A DNA stretch of 22,006 nucleotides from JBBTCJ01 sp038043285 (GTDB lineage: Bacteria; Planctomycetota; Phycisphaerae; UBA1845), in NCBI GenBank assembly GCA_038043285.1, contig JBBTCJ010000031.1, positions 1 to 22,006 of the forward strand, in the 5' to 3' direction. Each line of letters begins with the position of its first letter. Positions within the stretch are counted from its first letter, which is position 1. The position numbers and the translations under genes were made by a program. The notes below the pieces were generated by a model. That model saw nothing but the letters and a program-made list of their open reading frames with translations. It was not told the DNA's origin and searched no databases. Shown here piece after piece: positions 1 to 7,323 of this stretch.

Positions 1-77
1 AACCATCCGTTACTCGACGACGCCGAATGTCTCACTTGCTCTGAAACGGTTCAAAGCACGTCGTCGAGTTCGTCCGG

Positions 78-1424
78 ATGTTCGGCAATGCCGCGACGTC
101 CTTCGGCATCATCCAGTTCATGGGTGGGCTGGAGATCAACGAGTTCCACACCTACCGCTTCGAGAGCCTCAACGGCGTGGACTCCTGCGCCACCGTGGAC
201 GGAACGATCTTGTACTGCCACCACGACATCAGCCCGGGTGACGACGGCATCCACCAGTTACGGTTCAACGGCGAGGGCGGGTGCAGCCTGGCCCGTCAGC
301 CCACGATCAACAAGTATGATTTCATCCGCTACGGGACCATTTCCTTCGGGGAACAGATCGTCGGTTCCGATCCGCCCGGCGGCGTCGTGGGTTCCGTGCA
401 GCACCCCGACCTCGACCGTTTCACCGTAACCTTCGATTCGCCCAACTACGTCCGCATCAACGAGATTACCGTGACCGTGACCGGCGGTCCGACGCCGGTG
501 GTCAAGAAGACCCGTCGCCTGGTCAACGGCCCGGCCGAGACCGTGGAGATCGTTCTCGACCGACCGCTCACCGTCGGGGAGACCACGACGTTTACCTTCC
601 ATGACGGAACCATCAACAATGTTGTCGCCTACGCCGTGGTTCCCACGGGTGCGTGCTGCCTGCCGAACGGAACCTGCGAAGTGACCGACTCGCCGACGTG
701 CGCAGCGCTTGGCGGCGGATACGTCGACGGAAAACCGTGCGGCTGGGTGGAGATCGTTGCGCAGACGCCGATGAACCGTTACCTCGGCCTGCAACTTCCC
801 CCCTTCGATCCCCCGGTCTCCTGCGGCGATGCAGCTCTTCGGGTGAAGCTGACCTCGCTGCATCATCCGACCGACCCACCGGCCAACACGCCGGATTTCA
901 CCGCCTACGAAGGGCAGGTTCGCTACGTCAACCGCCTGCGCGACGCGCAGGGCAACGTGATCCTTCAATGCCCGGACTCGCAAGTGCTGGGCACAAGCTT
1001 CTCCTGCGCCACCCTCGGCTGCCAACCGGAATACCGTGACTGGGCGGGCGAATTGGCTGGCAATGCGTTGTACGTGACCGCCGATGGCATCGTTCCGTCG
1101 TCGTCCTATGACGTGGCCTCGGTTCCCGCGTGGTGCGCCGGTCAGGAGACGACCTGCTCGACGGTCTCCGCGGAGGTTCGTGTTACGACCGGGCGCTGGG
1201 GCGACGTGGACGTTGTCTCCGGTCCGCTCAACGTGCTGGACGTGGCCAAGCTGGTGGACAAGGTGAAGGACCTCGCCGGCGGAACGCTGCCCAAACCCTT
1301 GGCGCAACTTCGCGACAACGCCCCGAACCCGCTCGAAAACGTCAACGTGCTCGATATCGCCAACGGCGTTGATGCACTGAAGTCGACGGCCTATCCCTTC
1401 GCCGGCCCCAGCGCCTGCCCGTGA
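78..1424 (+). CDS. Secreted protein with planctomycete cysteine cluster and C-terminal dockerin-like segment (5' end uncertain)
   Basis: From the ATG at 78 the frame encodes 448 residues, mostly beta-rich and extracellular in character. Residues about 191-222 hold a cysteine cluster of the type GACCLPNGTC...C...GG.Y....C, which I associate with planctomycete secreted proteins. Residues about 375-398 (GDVDVVSGPLNVLDVAKLVD) and 421-434 (NVNVLDIANGVDAL) resemble the two halves of a dockerin or other EF-hand-like tail. There is no signal peptide after the chosen ATG and no clear ribosome binding site. The frame is open only from 45, after a TGA at 42-44, so the gene is probably 5'-truncated or frameshifted; bases 2-40 in another frame also read like a beta strand (TIRYSTTPNVS). 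Likely role: cell-surface or exported protein of unknown function. I am confident it is coding, not of the start or the function. Confidence 0.7.
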   Translation: MFGNAATSFGIIQFMGGLEINEFHTYRFESLNGVDSCATVDGTILYCHHDISPGDDGIHQLRFNGEGGCSLARQPTINKYDFIRYGTISFGEQIVGSDPPGGVVGSVQHPDLDRFTVTFDSPNYVRINEITVTVTGGPTPVVKKTRRLVNGPAETVEIVLDRPLTVGETTTFTFHDGTINNVVAYAVVPTGACCLPNGTCEVTDSPTCAALGGGYVDGKPCGWVEIVAQTPMNRYLGLQLPPFDPPVSCGDAALRVKLTSLHHPTDPPANTPDFTAYEGQVRYVNRLRDAQGNVILQCPDSQVLGTSFSCATLGCQPEYRDWAGELAGNALYVTADGIVPSSSYDVASVPAWCAGQETTCSTVSAEVRVTTGRWGDVDVVSGPLNVLDVAKLVDKVKDLAGGTLPKPLAQLRDNAPNPLENVNVLDIANGVDALKSTAYPFAGPSACP

Positions 1425-1455
1425 TCGCTCAAGTTCGATGCCCCTCTCCCCCGCT

Positions 1456-1798
1456 GGGTGCCCCACCGCTTGCGGTGGGGGACGGACGAAGCGCCTGTGT
1501 GCCACTGGTGGCTTGTCCACCAGCGTCCTGTTTGCTGGGTGCCCCACCGNNNNNNNNNNNNNNNNNNNNNNNNNNNNNNNNNNNNNNNNNNNNNNNNNNN
1601 NNNNNNNNNNNNNNNNNNNNNNNNNNNNNNNNNNNNNNNNNNNNNNNNNCTTGCGGTGGGGGACGGACGAAGCGCCTGGGTGCCACTGGTGGCTTGTCCA
1701 CCAGCGTCCTGTTTGCTGGGTGCCCCACCGCTTGCGGTGGGGGACGGACGAAGCGCCTGGGTGCCACTGGTGGCTTGTCCACCAGTGTCCTGTTTGCG
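1456..1798. repeat. 81-bp tandem repeat with two hairpins per unit, interrupted by the assembly gap
   Basis: Units begin with GGGTGCCCCACCG at 1456, 1537 and 1718, and a fourth start is implied at 1637 inside the Ns; the spacing is exactly 81 bp. Each unit holds a perfect 9-bp hairpin (CCCCACCGC, TT loop, GCGGTGGGG; first copy 1461-1480) and a 7-bp hairpin (CTGGTGG, CTTGT loop, CCACCAG; first copy 1505-1523). In the last unit the second stem extends to 9 bp (CACTGGTGG/CCACCAGTG). Units differ by only a few substitutions. The array has no coding character. It resembles dispersed palindromic repeats that I recall from planctomycete intergenic DNA. Confidence 0.9.
1550..1649. other. Assembly gap of 100 N
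   Basis: Exactly 100 N, the usual placeholder for a gap of unknown length. It starts after the first 13 bases of one repeat unit and ends 13 bases into another, so the assembler probably broke on the tandem repeat and the number of units is unknown. Confidence 0.98.
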
Positions 1799-2315
1799 TT
1801 GGATGCCCCATCCGTACCGCGATCGCCTGCCCTCTACGCGCCGCGTCGAGGCTCAGGGGGTGGCCTGCTGCTTACGCTCGCTGCTCCATCTTCGCGCAGC
1901 GAAGGGTGGGGCACGCCTCCGATCGACAATGCGGACATGCGCCCGCTTTCCAGACCCCCTGCAGCCGGCGCGCGCTGAAAACCTCTCGTCGGCGAGCGCG
2001 CGCAAAGTTATATAGGTAGGAATGCTCGCAGCCGCCGGCTCCGCGCCGCACCCCGCGCGGCCCAGTCGCTGCCCGCCTCGAATGGGATTGAAAGCCGTGC
2101 GGACAACGATCTCGATTCTGCCCCAGGCCCCTGTCTCTTTTCCGCATTCCGCATTCGCTGCCGCGGAAGAGGCCAGCGCCCCCTTCGATTCCCGGTGTGC
2201 CGGTCAAGAAAATTACCAAACGAACCCATTCCGTATCCAAGATTCCGGCCTGGATCACTCGTGGTCGTCTTTCCGCATTCGCCAGCTCCCGGATGCACGG
2301 CGCACCGGCCGGCGC
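1799..2315. repeat. Gene-free region with palindromic and simple-repeat debris
   Basis: No convincing gene. Visible pieces are: TGCCCCATCC at 1804-1813 matching in inverted orientation GGGTGGGGCA near 1904-1913; a 6-bp hairpin CTTCGC-GCA-GCGAAG at 1890-1904; a 9-bp inverted repeat GCGCGCGCT/AGCGCGCGC at 1968-1976 and 1995-2003; tandem CCGCATT words around 2140-2155 with another near 2272-2280; and a stretch around 2205-2245 resembling recurrent intergenic debris I recall from planctomycetes. Short ORFs here cross all these pieces and are probably spurious. Confidence 0.6.
1968..2003. repeat. 9-bp GC-rich inverted repeat
   Basis: Arms GCGCGCGCT (1968-1976) and AGCGCGCGC (1995-2003) are perfectly complementary around an 18-nt loop. 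No T tract follows, so it is not a standard intrinsic terminator. Confidence 0.55.
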
Positions 2316-2849
2316 TCAAAACCGCATCGCGTCGAATCCGTCGAACGCCGGTCCGTCATCTTCGTCGAACAAGTCAAGCATTTCCTTGGCCTCGTCCGAG
2401 GTGACTTGATCGGGCTTGTCAACCTGCGGCGGATCAGCTTTCGCGGCCGGGTGGGACGCGGCTCTTTCCGGGGGGAACAGCTCGGCGATGAAGGCAATCG
2501 GCGCGGTGTGCCGACAGCGCCGTGCCGACGCTTCGTAAACGATGGCCGTGTCCGCGCTCACCACGCGCAACGCCGACGCATCCTTCGTCGAGTGAATGAG
2601 ATCGACGATCACGTCGTCGGCCGTCCGCGGCGCACTGAAACGGACGTCGAGCCCGGCGCCGGACAATTGCTGCGCCATACCCTTGTCCGGCTTGGGACCG
2701 TCGAACACCAGAGTCACTTCCTCCTCGTGCGTCTTCGCCCAACGCTCGATGATCCGCACCATCGTCTCGCGTCCGACGTTGGGAATGGGTGCATGTTCGC
2801 GCATCGCGTAAAGGAGGTTGTTCCCGTCAATGACCACTTGCCGCGGCAT
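2316..2849 (-). CDS. YacP/NYN-domain PIN-like protein, putative RNase
   Basis: A 177-residue protein starting MPRQVVIDGNNLLYAM. The opening strand with D8 and the GNN motif, then FDG (D50), ADD (D78, D79) and SAD (D100), gives the spaced acidic residues expected of a NYN/PIN nuclease fold that binds metal and cleaves RNA. This is closest to the YacP-like NYN group, in which members are about 160-180 residues. After residue 125 the protein continues into an Ala/Pro/Asp-rich acidic tail. A longer start at 2909 would add 20 residues but would run through the promoter of the divergent tRNA-Ala gene, so the ATG at 2849 is preferred; neither start has a strong Shine-Dalgarno sequence. The protein is probably cytoplasmic. 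Family assignment is fairly sure; the RNA target is unknown. Confidence 0.82.
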   Translation of the reverse strand: MPRQVVIDGNNLLYAMREHAPIPNVGRETMVRIIERWAKTHEEEVTLVFDGPKPDKGMAQQLSGAGLDVRFSAPRTADDVIVDLIHSTKDASALRVVSADTAIVYEASARRCRHTAPIAFIAELFPPERAASHPAAKADPPQVDKPDQVTSDEAKEMLDLFDEDDGPAFDGFDAMRF

Positions 2850-2897
2850 GACCGGTAGTATCGGGTCGACTGCGAGCATCGGAAAGCCGAGGCGGCG

Positions 2898-2925
2898 TTG
2901 CGAAAACATGCGGGCCGGCTATACT
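2898..2925 (+). promoter_or_regulatory. Sigma70-type promoter of tRNA-Ala
   Basis: A -35 box TTGCGA at 2898-2903 and a -10 box TATACT at 2920-2925 are separated by 16 bp, and the tRNA starts 13 bp after the -10 box. Confidence 0.6.
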
Positions 2926-2938
2926 CTCCGGCGCAACA

Positions 2939-3011
2939 GGGGTCGTAGCTCAGTTGGGAGAGCGCCTGGTTTGCAACCAGGAGGTAGCGGGTTCGAACCC
3001 CGTCGACTCCA
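2939..3011 (+). tRNA. tRNA-Ala (anticodon TGC)
   Basis: A 73-nt cloverleaf: acceptor GGGGTCG/CGACTCC, D arm GCTC/GAGC, anticodon stem CCTGG/CCAGG with loop TTTGCAA (anticodon TGC at 2972-2974), T arm GCGGG/CCCGT with loop TTCGAAC, discriminator A. The acceptor has the G3:U70 wobble that is the alanine identity element. CCA is not encoded. Confidence 0.97.
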
Positions 3012-3013
3012 GT

Positions 3014-3042
3014 CGTAAGTGACCAAGCGACAACAACTTACG
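3014..3042. repeat. Inverted repeat immediately 3' of tRNA-Ala
   Basis: CGTAAGT at 3014-3020 and its exact complement ACTTACG at 3036-3042 flank a 15-nt spacer, three bases after the tRNA end. It could be a recombination core, a protein-binding site or a weak 3'-end structure. A half-site with the same ACTTACG word occurs at 4387-4393, about 100 bp after the second tRNA. Confidence 0.5.
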
Positions 3043-3140
3043 AGAAATCGCCGATCCGATGAGGTTCGGAGTTTTTCGCTGGTGCGACGGCAAAGAAAAT
3101 GGATCCGCCTTAGATGGTTCGCACGGTACTTGGCTGACCG

Positions 3141-3872
3141 CTACGGCTTGCGGAAGCGCGAGTCGGGAACCTCCACATTAATCTCGACTTTCTCGACAGT
3201 CATGTCACCAGTGAGGAGGCCTCCCTGTAGGGAATGCGCAACCTTCAGACCATCGACGTCCCGGTAGTCACCGAAGAGGATGGTGTATTCGTTCTCACCA
3301 CCCCGGAACTTGCGCTTGCCCTGAACTTGAACAAGGAGGAAGGATTCCGCGTCCAGGAAGTAATGTTCGACGGCTCCGTCTGCCTTCGTGACCTCCAGAC
3401 GGTGGCATTCCGATCCGTTGACCTCCGCCTTACCCGACAGCTCGATTCGATATCCCTTGTCTCTGTGATCGACCAGTGCACCGCGAAGATCCGCCTGGTC
3501 CTTCATCAATTCAATCACGTCCGGCGGCATGGGTACGGGAGTGGGCTTGCCCGCCGAAGACATGATGACCCAGCCTGTCGATCCATCAAGGACTTGGACG
3601 ATGGTCTTCCCCTCATGAGTCATGTCCATTCGCAGTTTCTGCGGACGCTTGAATTCGATGACGGTTCTGCTCTTGGTGCTTCCCGTCCCGAACGAGGATT
3701 TGCCGGTTATTCGAATCGTCTGGATTGAATCGAGCTTCGCAGGCCCACCGAGCGCCTCGATGTGCCTGGCGACAAGCTCGTCGGCCGTTTGGGGCTTCTC
3801 TGCGCCCACCGCGGCCGGCCGGAATAGCGTGATGGACAGGAGAATAGACGATGCGGCGGTCCGATGTGGCAT
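3141..3872 (-). CDS. Exported LolA-like (outer-membrane lipoprotein-sorting type) protein
   Basis: A 243-residue protein. A signal peptide is visible (MPHRT, hydrophobic stretch ILLSITLFRPAAV, AxA-type site near GA-EK at residues 24-25). The mature part begins with the helix ELVARHIEALGGPAKLDSIQ followed by repeated long beta strands (IRITGKSSF, VIEFKRPQKLRMDM, GKTIVQVLDGSTGWVI, HRLEVTKADG, HYFLDAESFLLV), a pattern seen in LolA/RseB-like proteins that carry lipid or lipoprotein acyl chains in the periplasm. The start is supported by GGAG eight bases before the ATG. It stands alone between two tRNA genes and reads against both. Function beyond the fold is unknown; it need not be the true LolA chaperone. 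Confidence 0.75.
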   Translation of the reverse strand: MPHRTAASSILLSITLFRPAAVGAEKPQTADELVARHIEALGGPAKLDSIQTIRITGKSSFGTGSTKSRTVIEFKRPQKLRMDMTHEGKTIVQVLDGSTGWVIMSSAGKPTPVPMPPDVIELMKDQADLRGALVDHRDKGYRIELSGKAEVNGSECHRLEVTKADGAVEHYFLDAESFLLVQVQGKRKFRGGENEYTILFGDYRDVDGLKVAHSLQGGLLTGDMTVEKVEINVEVPDSRFRKP

Positions 3873-4169
3873 GGATCAAACTCCAGGTAAGCGACCGCTC
3901 TTACTCGAAACCGCGAGCCGGGCCTACCGATTCATCAGCCCTAAGCCGTGATTCTACGCCGATGTCCAGCATGATTCCAGCAAACCCAGAGAGACATTTC
4001 CAAAGTCTTGTGGATGTCCCTTGCGTGCCGATCTCACGGGGCAGGGCCTTTCAATTCTCGCCCGAGAACGAGGGCGGGTGCCACGGGCGGCGGGCCCGCC
4101 GGCACGGGGGTTCAAAGAACGCGTTGCGAAGACGACAACTGAAAGCCCCCGTCTCGCGTGGGCCGGATG
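3873..4169. other. Intergenic region with one GC-rich hairpin
   Basis: No gene seen. GGGTGCCAC at 4076-4084, the same word that precedes the second hairpin of the 81-bp repeats, is followed by the perfect palindrome CGGCGGGCCCGCCG (4088-4101). An outer pair GTGC/GGCAC may extend the structure. A TAGAAT-like -10 word for the minus-strand gene (plus-strand positions 3951-3956) is weak. Confidence 0.5.
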
Positions 4170-4198
4170 TTGACAGCAGGATTCTTCGGACGTAGTCT
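4170..4198 (+). promoter_or_regulatory. Sigma70-type promoter of tRNA-fMet
   Basis: A consensus -35 box TTGACA at 4170-4175, a 17-bp spacer and a -10 box TAGTCT at 4193-4198. The tRNA begins 16 bp downstream of the -10 box. Confidence 0.7.
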
Positions 4199-4213
4199 CT
4201 TGCTCTGCATGGA

Positions 4214-4286
4214 TGCGGGGTAGAGCAGTTGGCAGCTCGTCGGGCTCATAACCCGGAGGTCGCTGGTTCGAGTCCAGCCCCCGCTA
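4214..4286 (+). tRNA. Initiator tRNA-fMet (anticodon CAT)
   Basis: A 73-nt cloverleaf with anticodon loop CTCATAA (CAT at 4247-4249). Initiator features are the unpaired first acceptor position (T1 opposite T72) and three consecutive G:C pairs in the anticodon stem (TCGGG/CCCGG). The T arm is GCTGG/CCAGC with loop TTCGAGT. CCA is not encoded. Confidence 0.95.
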
Positions 4287-4595
4287 GTTCACGGGTCGTT
4301 GCGAAATCCGCCGACCCAGGGGTTAACCATCAACGCCGGTACGGAGACGCGCCGGCGTTTGCGTCTTAACGCCAGTATTCGCAAGGACTTACGCTAGTTC
4401 CGCAGTTCCGCCGTCTCTCTCCCAGACTGTCGCGCCACCCGCCGCGTAACGGCACTCCGCAAACGGACGCACCTTCGTACGGAAAGTCTCGGAGTCTCTG
4501 CGCTGTTCGCGCCGTCGGGTTACTCGTCGCACCGATCGACGGCGGGGCGTTTCCGAAGTCCTCTCGGGAAAAGAACGGCGAATGGTCGGATCGAG
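4287..4595. other. Intergenic region before the integrase, with a hairpin
   Basis: No gene recognised. An 8-bp perfect inverted repeat AACGCCGG/CCGGCGTT (4332-4339 and 4352-4359, 12-nt loop) lies 45 bp after the tRNA and could end its transcript, although no strong T run follows. The frame upstream of the integrase start is open, but I see no core-binding domain in it. Confidence 0.45.
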
Positions 4596-5312
4596 GTGAA
4601 GGACGCGTCCCTGGAGGACCGTTGGCGGTGCTCTGGCCGCTACGCCCCGACCGGCCTGCGCAACCGGGCGTTGATCGCCCTGCTCTACCGCACCGGCCTG
4701 CGGATCAACGAAGCCCTCAGCCTCTATCCCAAGGATCTCGACCTGGAGGGCGGCAGCGTCCGCGTGCTCAATGGCAAAGGCGGCAAATCACGAACCGTGG
4801 GCCTGGACCCCGGCGCCGCCGCGGTCATCGAACGCTGGCTGGAGGCCCGATCCCGTTGGCTGGCGTCGTTCCCCTCGAGGTGCCACGATGCGACACAGGC
4901 GGGCACGAGGTCGAAACGCATGGCGGGGCAAGTCACGCGCCCTGGGTGCCATGATGTGACGCCCCGGGAGGCGAATTCGCCCTCGGCGGAGCGCGAGCAT
5001 TCCACTGTTCCAGGCGTCGCGTTGGGTCGCTGCCCGGTCTTCTGCACGCTCCGCGGCCAGCCGATGTCCGATGCCTACGTCCGGGTCATGTTGAAACGAC
5101 CCGCCGCCCGGGCGGGCATCGACAAGCGCGTCCATGCTCATGGCTTGCGCCACACCCACGCCACCCAACTCCGCGCCGAAGGAGTGGACATCGCCATCAT
5201 CTCCCGCCAGCTCGGCCACGCCAGCATCACCACCACCGCCCGCTACCTCGACCACCTCGCCCCCAGAGCAGTCATCGAAGCCATGCGCCGTCGAAGCTGG
5301 ACGGGAGCGTAG
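4596..5312 (+). CDS. Small tyrosine recombinase/integrase with an in-frame insertion
   Basis: A 238-residue protein, GTG start. The full catalytic set is visible: R36 (TGLRINEAL), K61 (NGKGGKSR), H182-x-x-R185 (HGLRHTHAT), H208 (QLGHAS) and Y217 (ARYLD). It cuts and rejoins DNA through the tyrosine. It belongs to the short integrases (about 200 residues) that begin near the APTGLRNRAL motif and lack the N-terminal core-binding domain; here only about 10 residues precede that region, so the start may be slightly truncated. Residues about 90-143, between the ERWLEARSRW helix and LGRCPVFCT, are an insertion absent from relatives as I remember them, and contain a repeated CHDxT peptide 22 residues apart. 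The tRNA-fMet gene lies 309 bp upstream. Probably active if the insertion is tolerated. Confidence 0.88.
   Translation: MKDASLEDRWRCSGRYAPTGLRNRALIALLYRTGLRINEALSLYPKDLDLEGGSVRVLNGKGGKSRTVGLDPGAAAVIERWLEARSRWLASFPSRCHDATQAGTRSKRMAGQVTRPGCHDVTPREANSPSAEREHSTVPGVALGRCPVFCTLRGQPMSDAYVRVMLKRPAARAGIDKRVHAHGLRHTHATQLRAEGVDIAIISRQLGHASITTTARYLDHLAPRAVIEAMRRRSWTGA
4879..4962 (+). repeat. Imperfect 18-bp direct repeat inside the integrase insertion
   Basis: GGTGCCACGATGCGACAC (4879-4896) and GGTGCCATGATGTGACGC (4945-4962) match at 15 of 18 bases, 66 bp apart and in frame, giving the repeated peptides CHDAT and CHDVT. The leading GGTGCCA word also occurs in the intergenic hairpin repeats. Confidence 0.7.
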
Positions 5313-5327
5313 ACGCACGCTGCTCAG

Positions 5328-5531
5328 ATGCTGTTTCGTACGTTACAACATGTGGACCACCGCCTCCGCGCCATCGGCCACCTGCACGAAGCCGAGGACG
5401 AATCGCAGGAATTCCGCGATCTCCATGCCGCTATCCGCGCCGCTCGCAAGGCGTATCAAACAGAGGGTGCGTTGCCCGATTGGGAAGCGCTCGCGCAAGT
5501 TGCTGATGCTGTTCGTCACGTAACGCCCTGA
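5328..5531 (+). CDS. Small hypothetical protein downstream of the integrase
   Basis: A 67-residue ORF starting 15 bp after the integrase stop. The predicted protein is charged and helical, with a HEAEDESQEFRDLHAAIRAARKAY stretch in its middle and no cysteine, signal peptide or recognised domain. There is no clear Shine-Dalgarno sequence, but the close spacing would fit co-transcription with the integrase. It may be a chance open frame. Confidence 0.35.
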   Translation: MLFRTLQHVDHRLRAIGHLHEAEDESQEFRDLHAAIRAARKAYQTEGALPDWEALAQVADAVRHVTP

Positions 5532-5982
5532 TCGAACGATTCGAGAGGAAGGCGACGGCGGCGGCATGTAAAAGGGTACTCAAAAGCACCGATGGCAAAC
5601 ACGATCTTAACGACGATCAGCTAGGATCGTCTTGGAGGAGGGAATTCTGCGAGGTGAGACGACCAGCGAAGCAACGTGACCACCGACGAAGCCGGGAACC
5701 CGGCGGCGGATCGCTCGGATCGCGCCTTGCTCCTCCGCGGCTGGGCCGATAGGATCGGGGGCCAACGAGGAAGATCGGCTCCGTGGCGTGCGGCGACGGA
5801 GCGGGCGGAGAGGACGGATGCAACGGATCCGAGCCATTGCCGCCATGATCGTGGCGGTCAGCATCTTCAATCGCATTACCTTTCTATCCGCTCAACGGCT
5901 TCATATCGAAATCGAAGGGCATCGTTTGGCCCAAGATGCGTGGTCAGCATCACGGGGGACTTGCATTGAAGGAGTGGAAACC
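5532..5982. other. Intergenic/leader region upstream of the TPR-RHS operon
   Basis: No certain gene. A perfect 7-bp hairpin GACGATC-AGCTAG-GATCGTC lies at 5612-5631. From 5818 an ATG with GGAGAGG four bases upstream is in frame with the next gene and would add 55 residues including another hydrophobic stretch. I could not pick a convincing promoter. Confidence 0.45.
5612..5631. repeat. 7-bp hairpin
   Basis: Arms GACGATC and GATCGTC are perfectly complementary around a 6-nt loop AGCTAG. No T tract follows, so a terminator role is unproven. Confidence 0.5.
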
Positions 5983-7323
5983 ATGAAACAACTCATCTTC
6001 GGACTTGTGATTGTGATACTTGTGGGGGCGAGCGTGACGCCCGTCGCCGTGGGCGAGACAAACGGGCGGTTCACGGAGGCGGCGATTGATCTTCGTGCGT
6101 TTCCCGTCGAGGCAGCGATGGTCGAGCGGGAAATTGCAACCCCCAGCGAGTTCCACCGGGATGACTTGCTGTTGATGTATGGTCGTTCGTCGGCGGCGTC
6201 GGGGCGGTTCGACGTGGCTGCGGCGGCCTACGCGATGTTCCTCGACGAGTTCGGCACCGATCATCCGAATTCGGAGAACGTCGCCGTGCGTCTCGCCGAT
6301 TGTCTGTTTCCGTTCAAGTACGATGAAGTCAACATTGTCCACACGCCGTCCGGCCCCCGGCTTGATCCGGCGTGGCGGATGGGCTTCGCGCCTCGACCGG
6401 AACATCTTCAACATGCGGTTCAAGTCTTTGAACTGGCCGCGTCACTCGCTCAGGACCAGCACGCCAAGGGGTCGGCTTTGCTCAAGCTGGGTTGGTTACA
6501 TCGCGTGCTTGATGAGTGGGATGCCTCGACGACGGCTTGGGATCGGCGTGCCAAAGAGGCGGCACCTACGAAGTTGGGTGCGGACGCGCTCTGGCTGGCC
6601 GCTGAGAATCTAGAATGGACCAACTATCCGGCGGAGGCCGCCGCGCGTTTGGGGCGGATGGGCAGTGATTACCCCGATGATGCTCGAACGTCGGCGGCAA
6701 GGGACCGGATTGAGCAACTGCAAGCGGAGGCGCGTCGGTCAGCAGAGTGGCTGTCCGATCCACTGGCCTCGGTGGCTGCGGAGATCGAGAGCCGCGCTCC
6801 AGCCCGCTCGCCGTTCGAGGTCTACCGATCAGTGGTCCGCTGGCTCCAGCGGCGGGGCGAACGGGAAGCGCTCATCGCCGTGGGCCGGTGGGCTTGTTCG
6901 CAGGACGGCTGGCCGGTGAAGGAAAGGATTGCCTGTCGGTTTGACCTTGCGGATGCGTTGATGCAAGGGGGCGATGCGGAAGCGCGGAATGAGGCCGCTG
7001 AGCGCCTTCGAGAGATCGTGGAGATCGCGCCTGACTTTGCGGCTGCCGTTCCCGCCGGATTGCGACGTGCCCGTGTGCTCGATGGGTTGGAGCGATTCAG
7101 CGAGGCGGAGGAAACGTTCAAAGGGCTGGTGGATCGGGTCAATGGCTCCGCCCGTTGGGAGCCTCTGGTTGTCACTGAGTACGCCGACTGGCTGGTCAAA
7201 CGTGGCAACAAGGATCGTGCGATCTACGTCCTGAACTCGCTGGCCGCATCCCATCCCGATTTCCATGTTGCCGAGCGCCTGGAAGCGGTGCGTAAGGCCG
7301 ACGGAAAGGAGGGTGGACGATGA
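5983..7323 (+). CDS. Exported TPR-like helical-repeat protein, translationally coupled to the RHS gene
   Basis: A 446-residue protein from the ATG at 5983, which has AAGGAG eight bases upstream and gives a clear signal peptide (MKQLIFGLVIVILVGASV...VGE). An in-frame ATG at 5818 is an alternative. The mature protein is alpha-helical with TPR-like units: RDDLLLMYGRSSAASGRFDVAAAAYAMFLDEF (early), LKLGWLHRVLDEWDASTTAW, LRRARVLDGLERFSEAEETFKGLVDRV and the C-terminal VKRGNKDRAIYVLNSLAASHPDF. Such repeats usually bind other proteins. The TGA overlaps the RHS start codon (ATGA at 7320-7323), so the two are probably made together; a role in folding, retaining or displaying the RHS protein outside the cytoplasm is inference from this coupling. 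No enzymatic motif seen. Confidence 0.8.
   Translation: MKQLIFGLVIVILVGASVTPVAVGETNGRFTEAAIDLRAFPVEAAMVEREIATPSEFHRDDLLLMYGRSSAASGRFDVAAAAYAMFLDEFGTDHPNSENVAVRLADCLFPFKYDEVNIVHTPSGPRLDPAWRMGFAPRPEHLQHAVQVFELAASLAQDQHAKGSALLKLGWLHRVLDEWDASTTAWDRRAKEAAPTKLGADALWLAAENLEWTNYPAEAAARLGRMGSDYPDDARTSAARDRIEQLQAEARRSAEWLSDPLASVAAEIESRAPARSPFEVYRSVVRWLQRRGEREALIAVGRWACSQDGWPVKERIACRFDLADALMQGGDAEARNEAAERLREIVEIAPDFAAAVPAGLRRARVLDGLERFSEAEETFKGLVDRVNGSARWEPLVVTEYADWLVKRGNKDRAIYVLNSLAASHPDFHVAERLEAVRKADGKEGGR

Noticed and set aside
1456..1798. CRISPR-like array
   Set aside because: Units are contiguous 81-bp repeats with no unique spacers and no cas genes nearby.
258..1811. Long minus-strand ORF across the first gene, the gap and the repeats
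   Set aside because: It reads through 100 N and through hairpin repeats and is antisense to a protein with recognisable motifs.
1421..2019. Plus-strand ORFs over the repeat region
   Set aside because: They consist of translated repeats and the gap; the same peptides recur with the 81-bp period.
2022..2858. Plus-strand 278-codon ORF
   Set aside because: It is antisense to the NYN-domain gene, which has the conserved acidic motifs.
3019..3728. Plus-strand ORFs over the LolA-like gene
   Set aside because: The minus strand has a signal peptide, a Shine-Dalgarno sequence and a coherent fold; the plus-strand frames have none.
5676..5969. Possible small gene upstream of the TPR gene
   Set aside because: Arg/Asp-rich sequence without fold-like pattern, overlapping the alternative start of the TPR frame and with no supporting motif.
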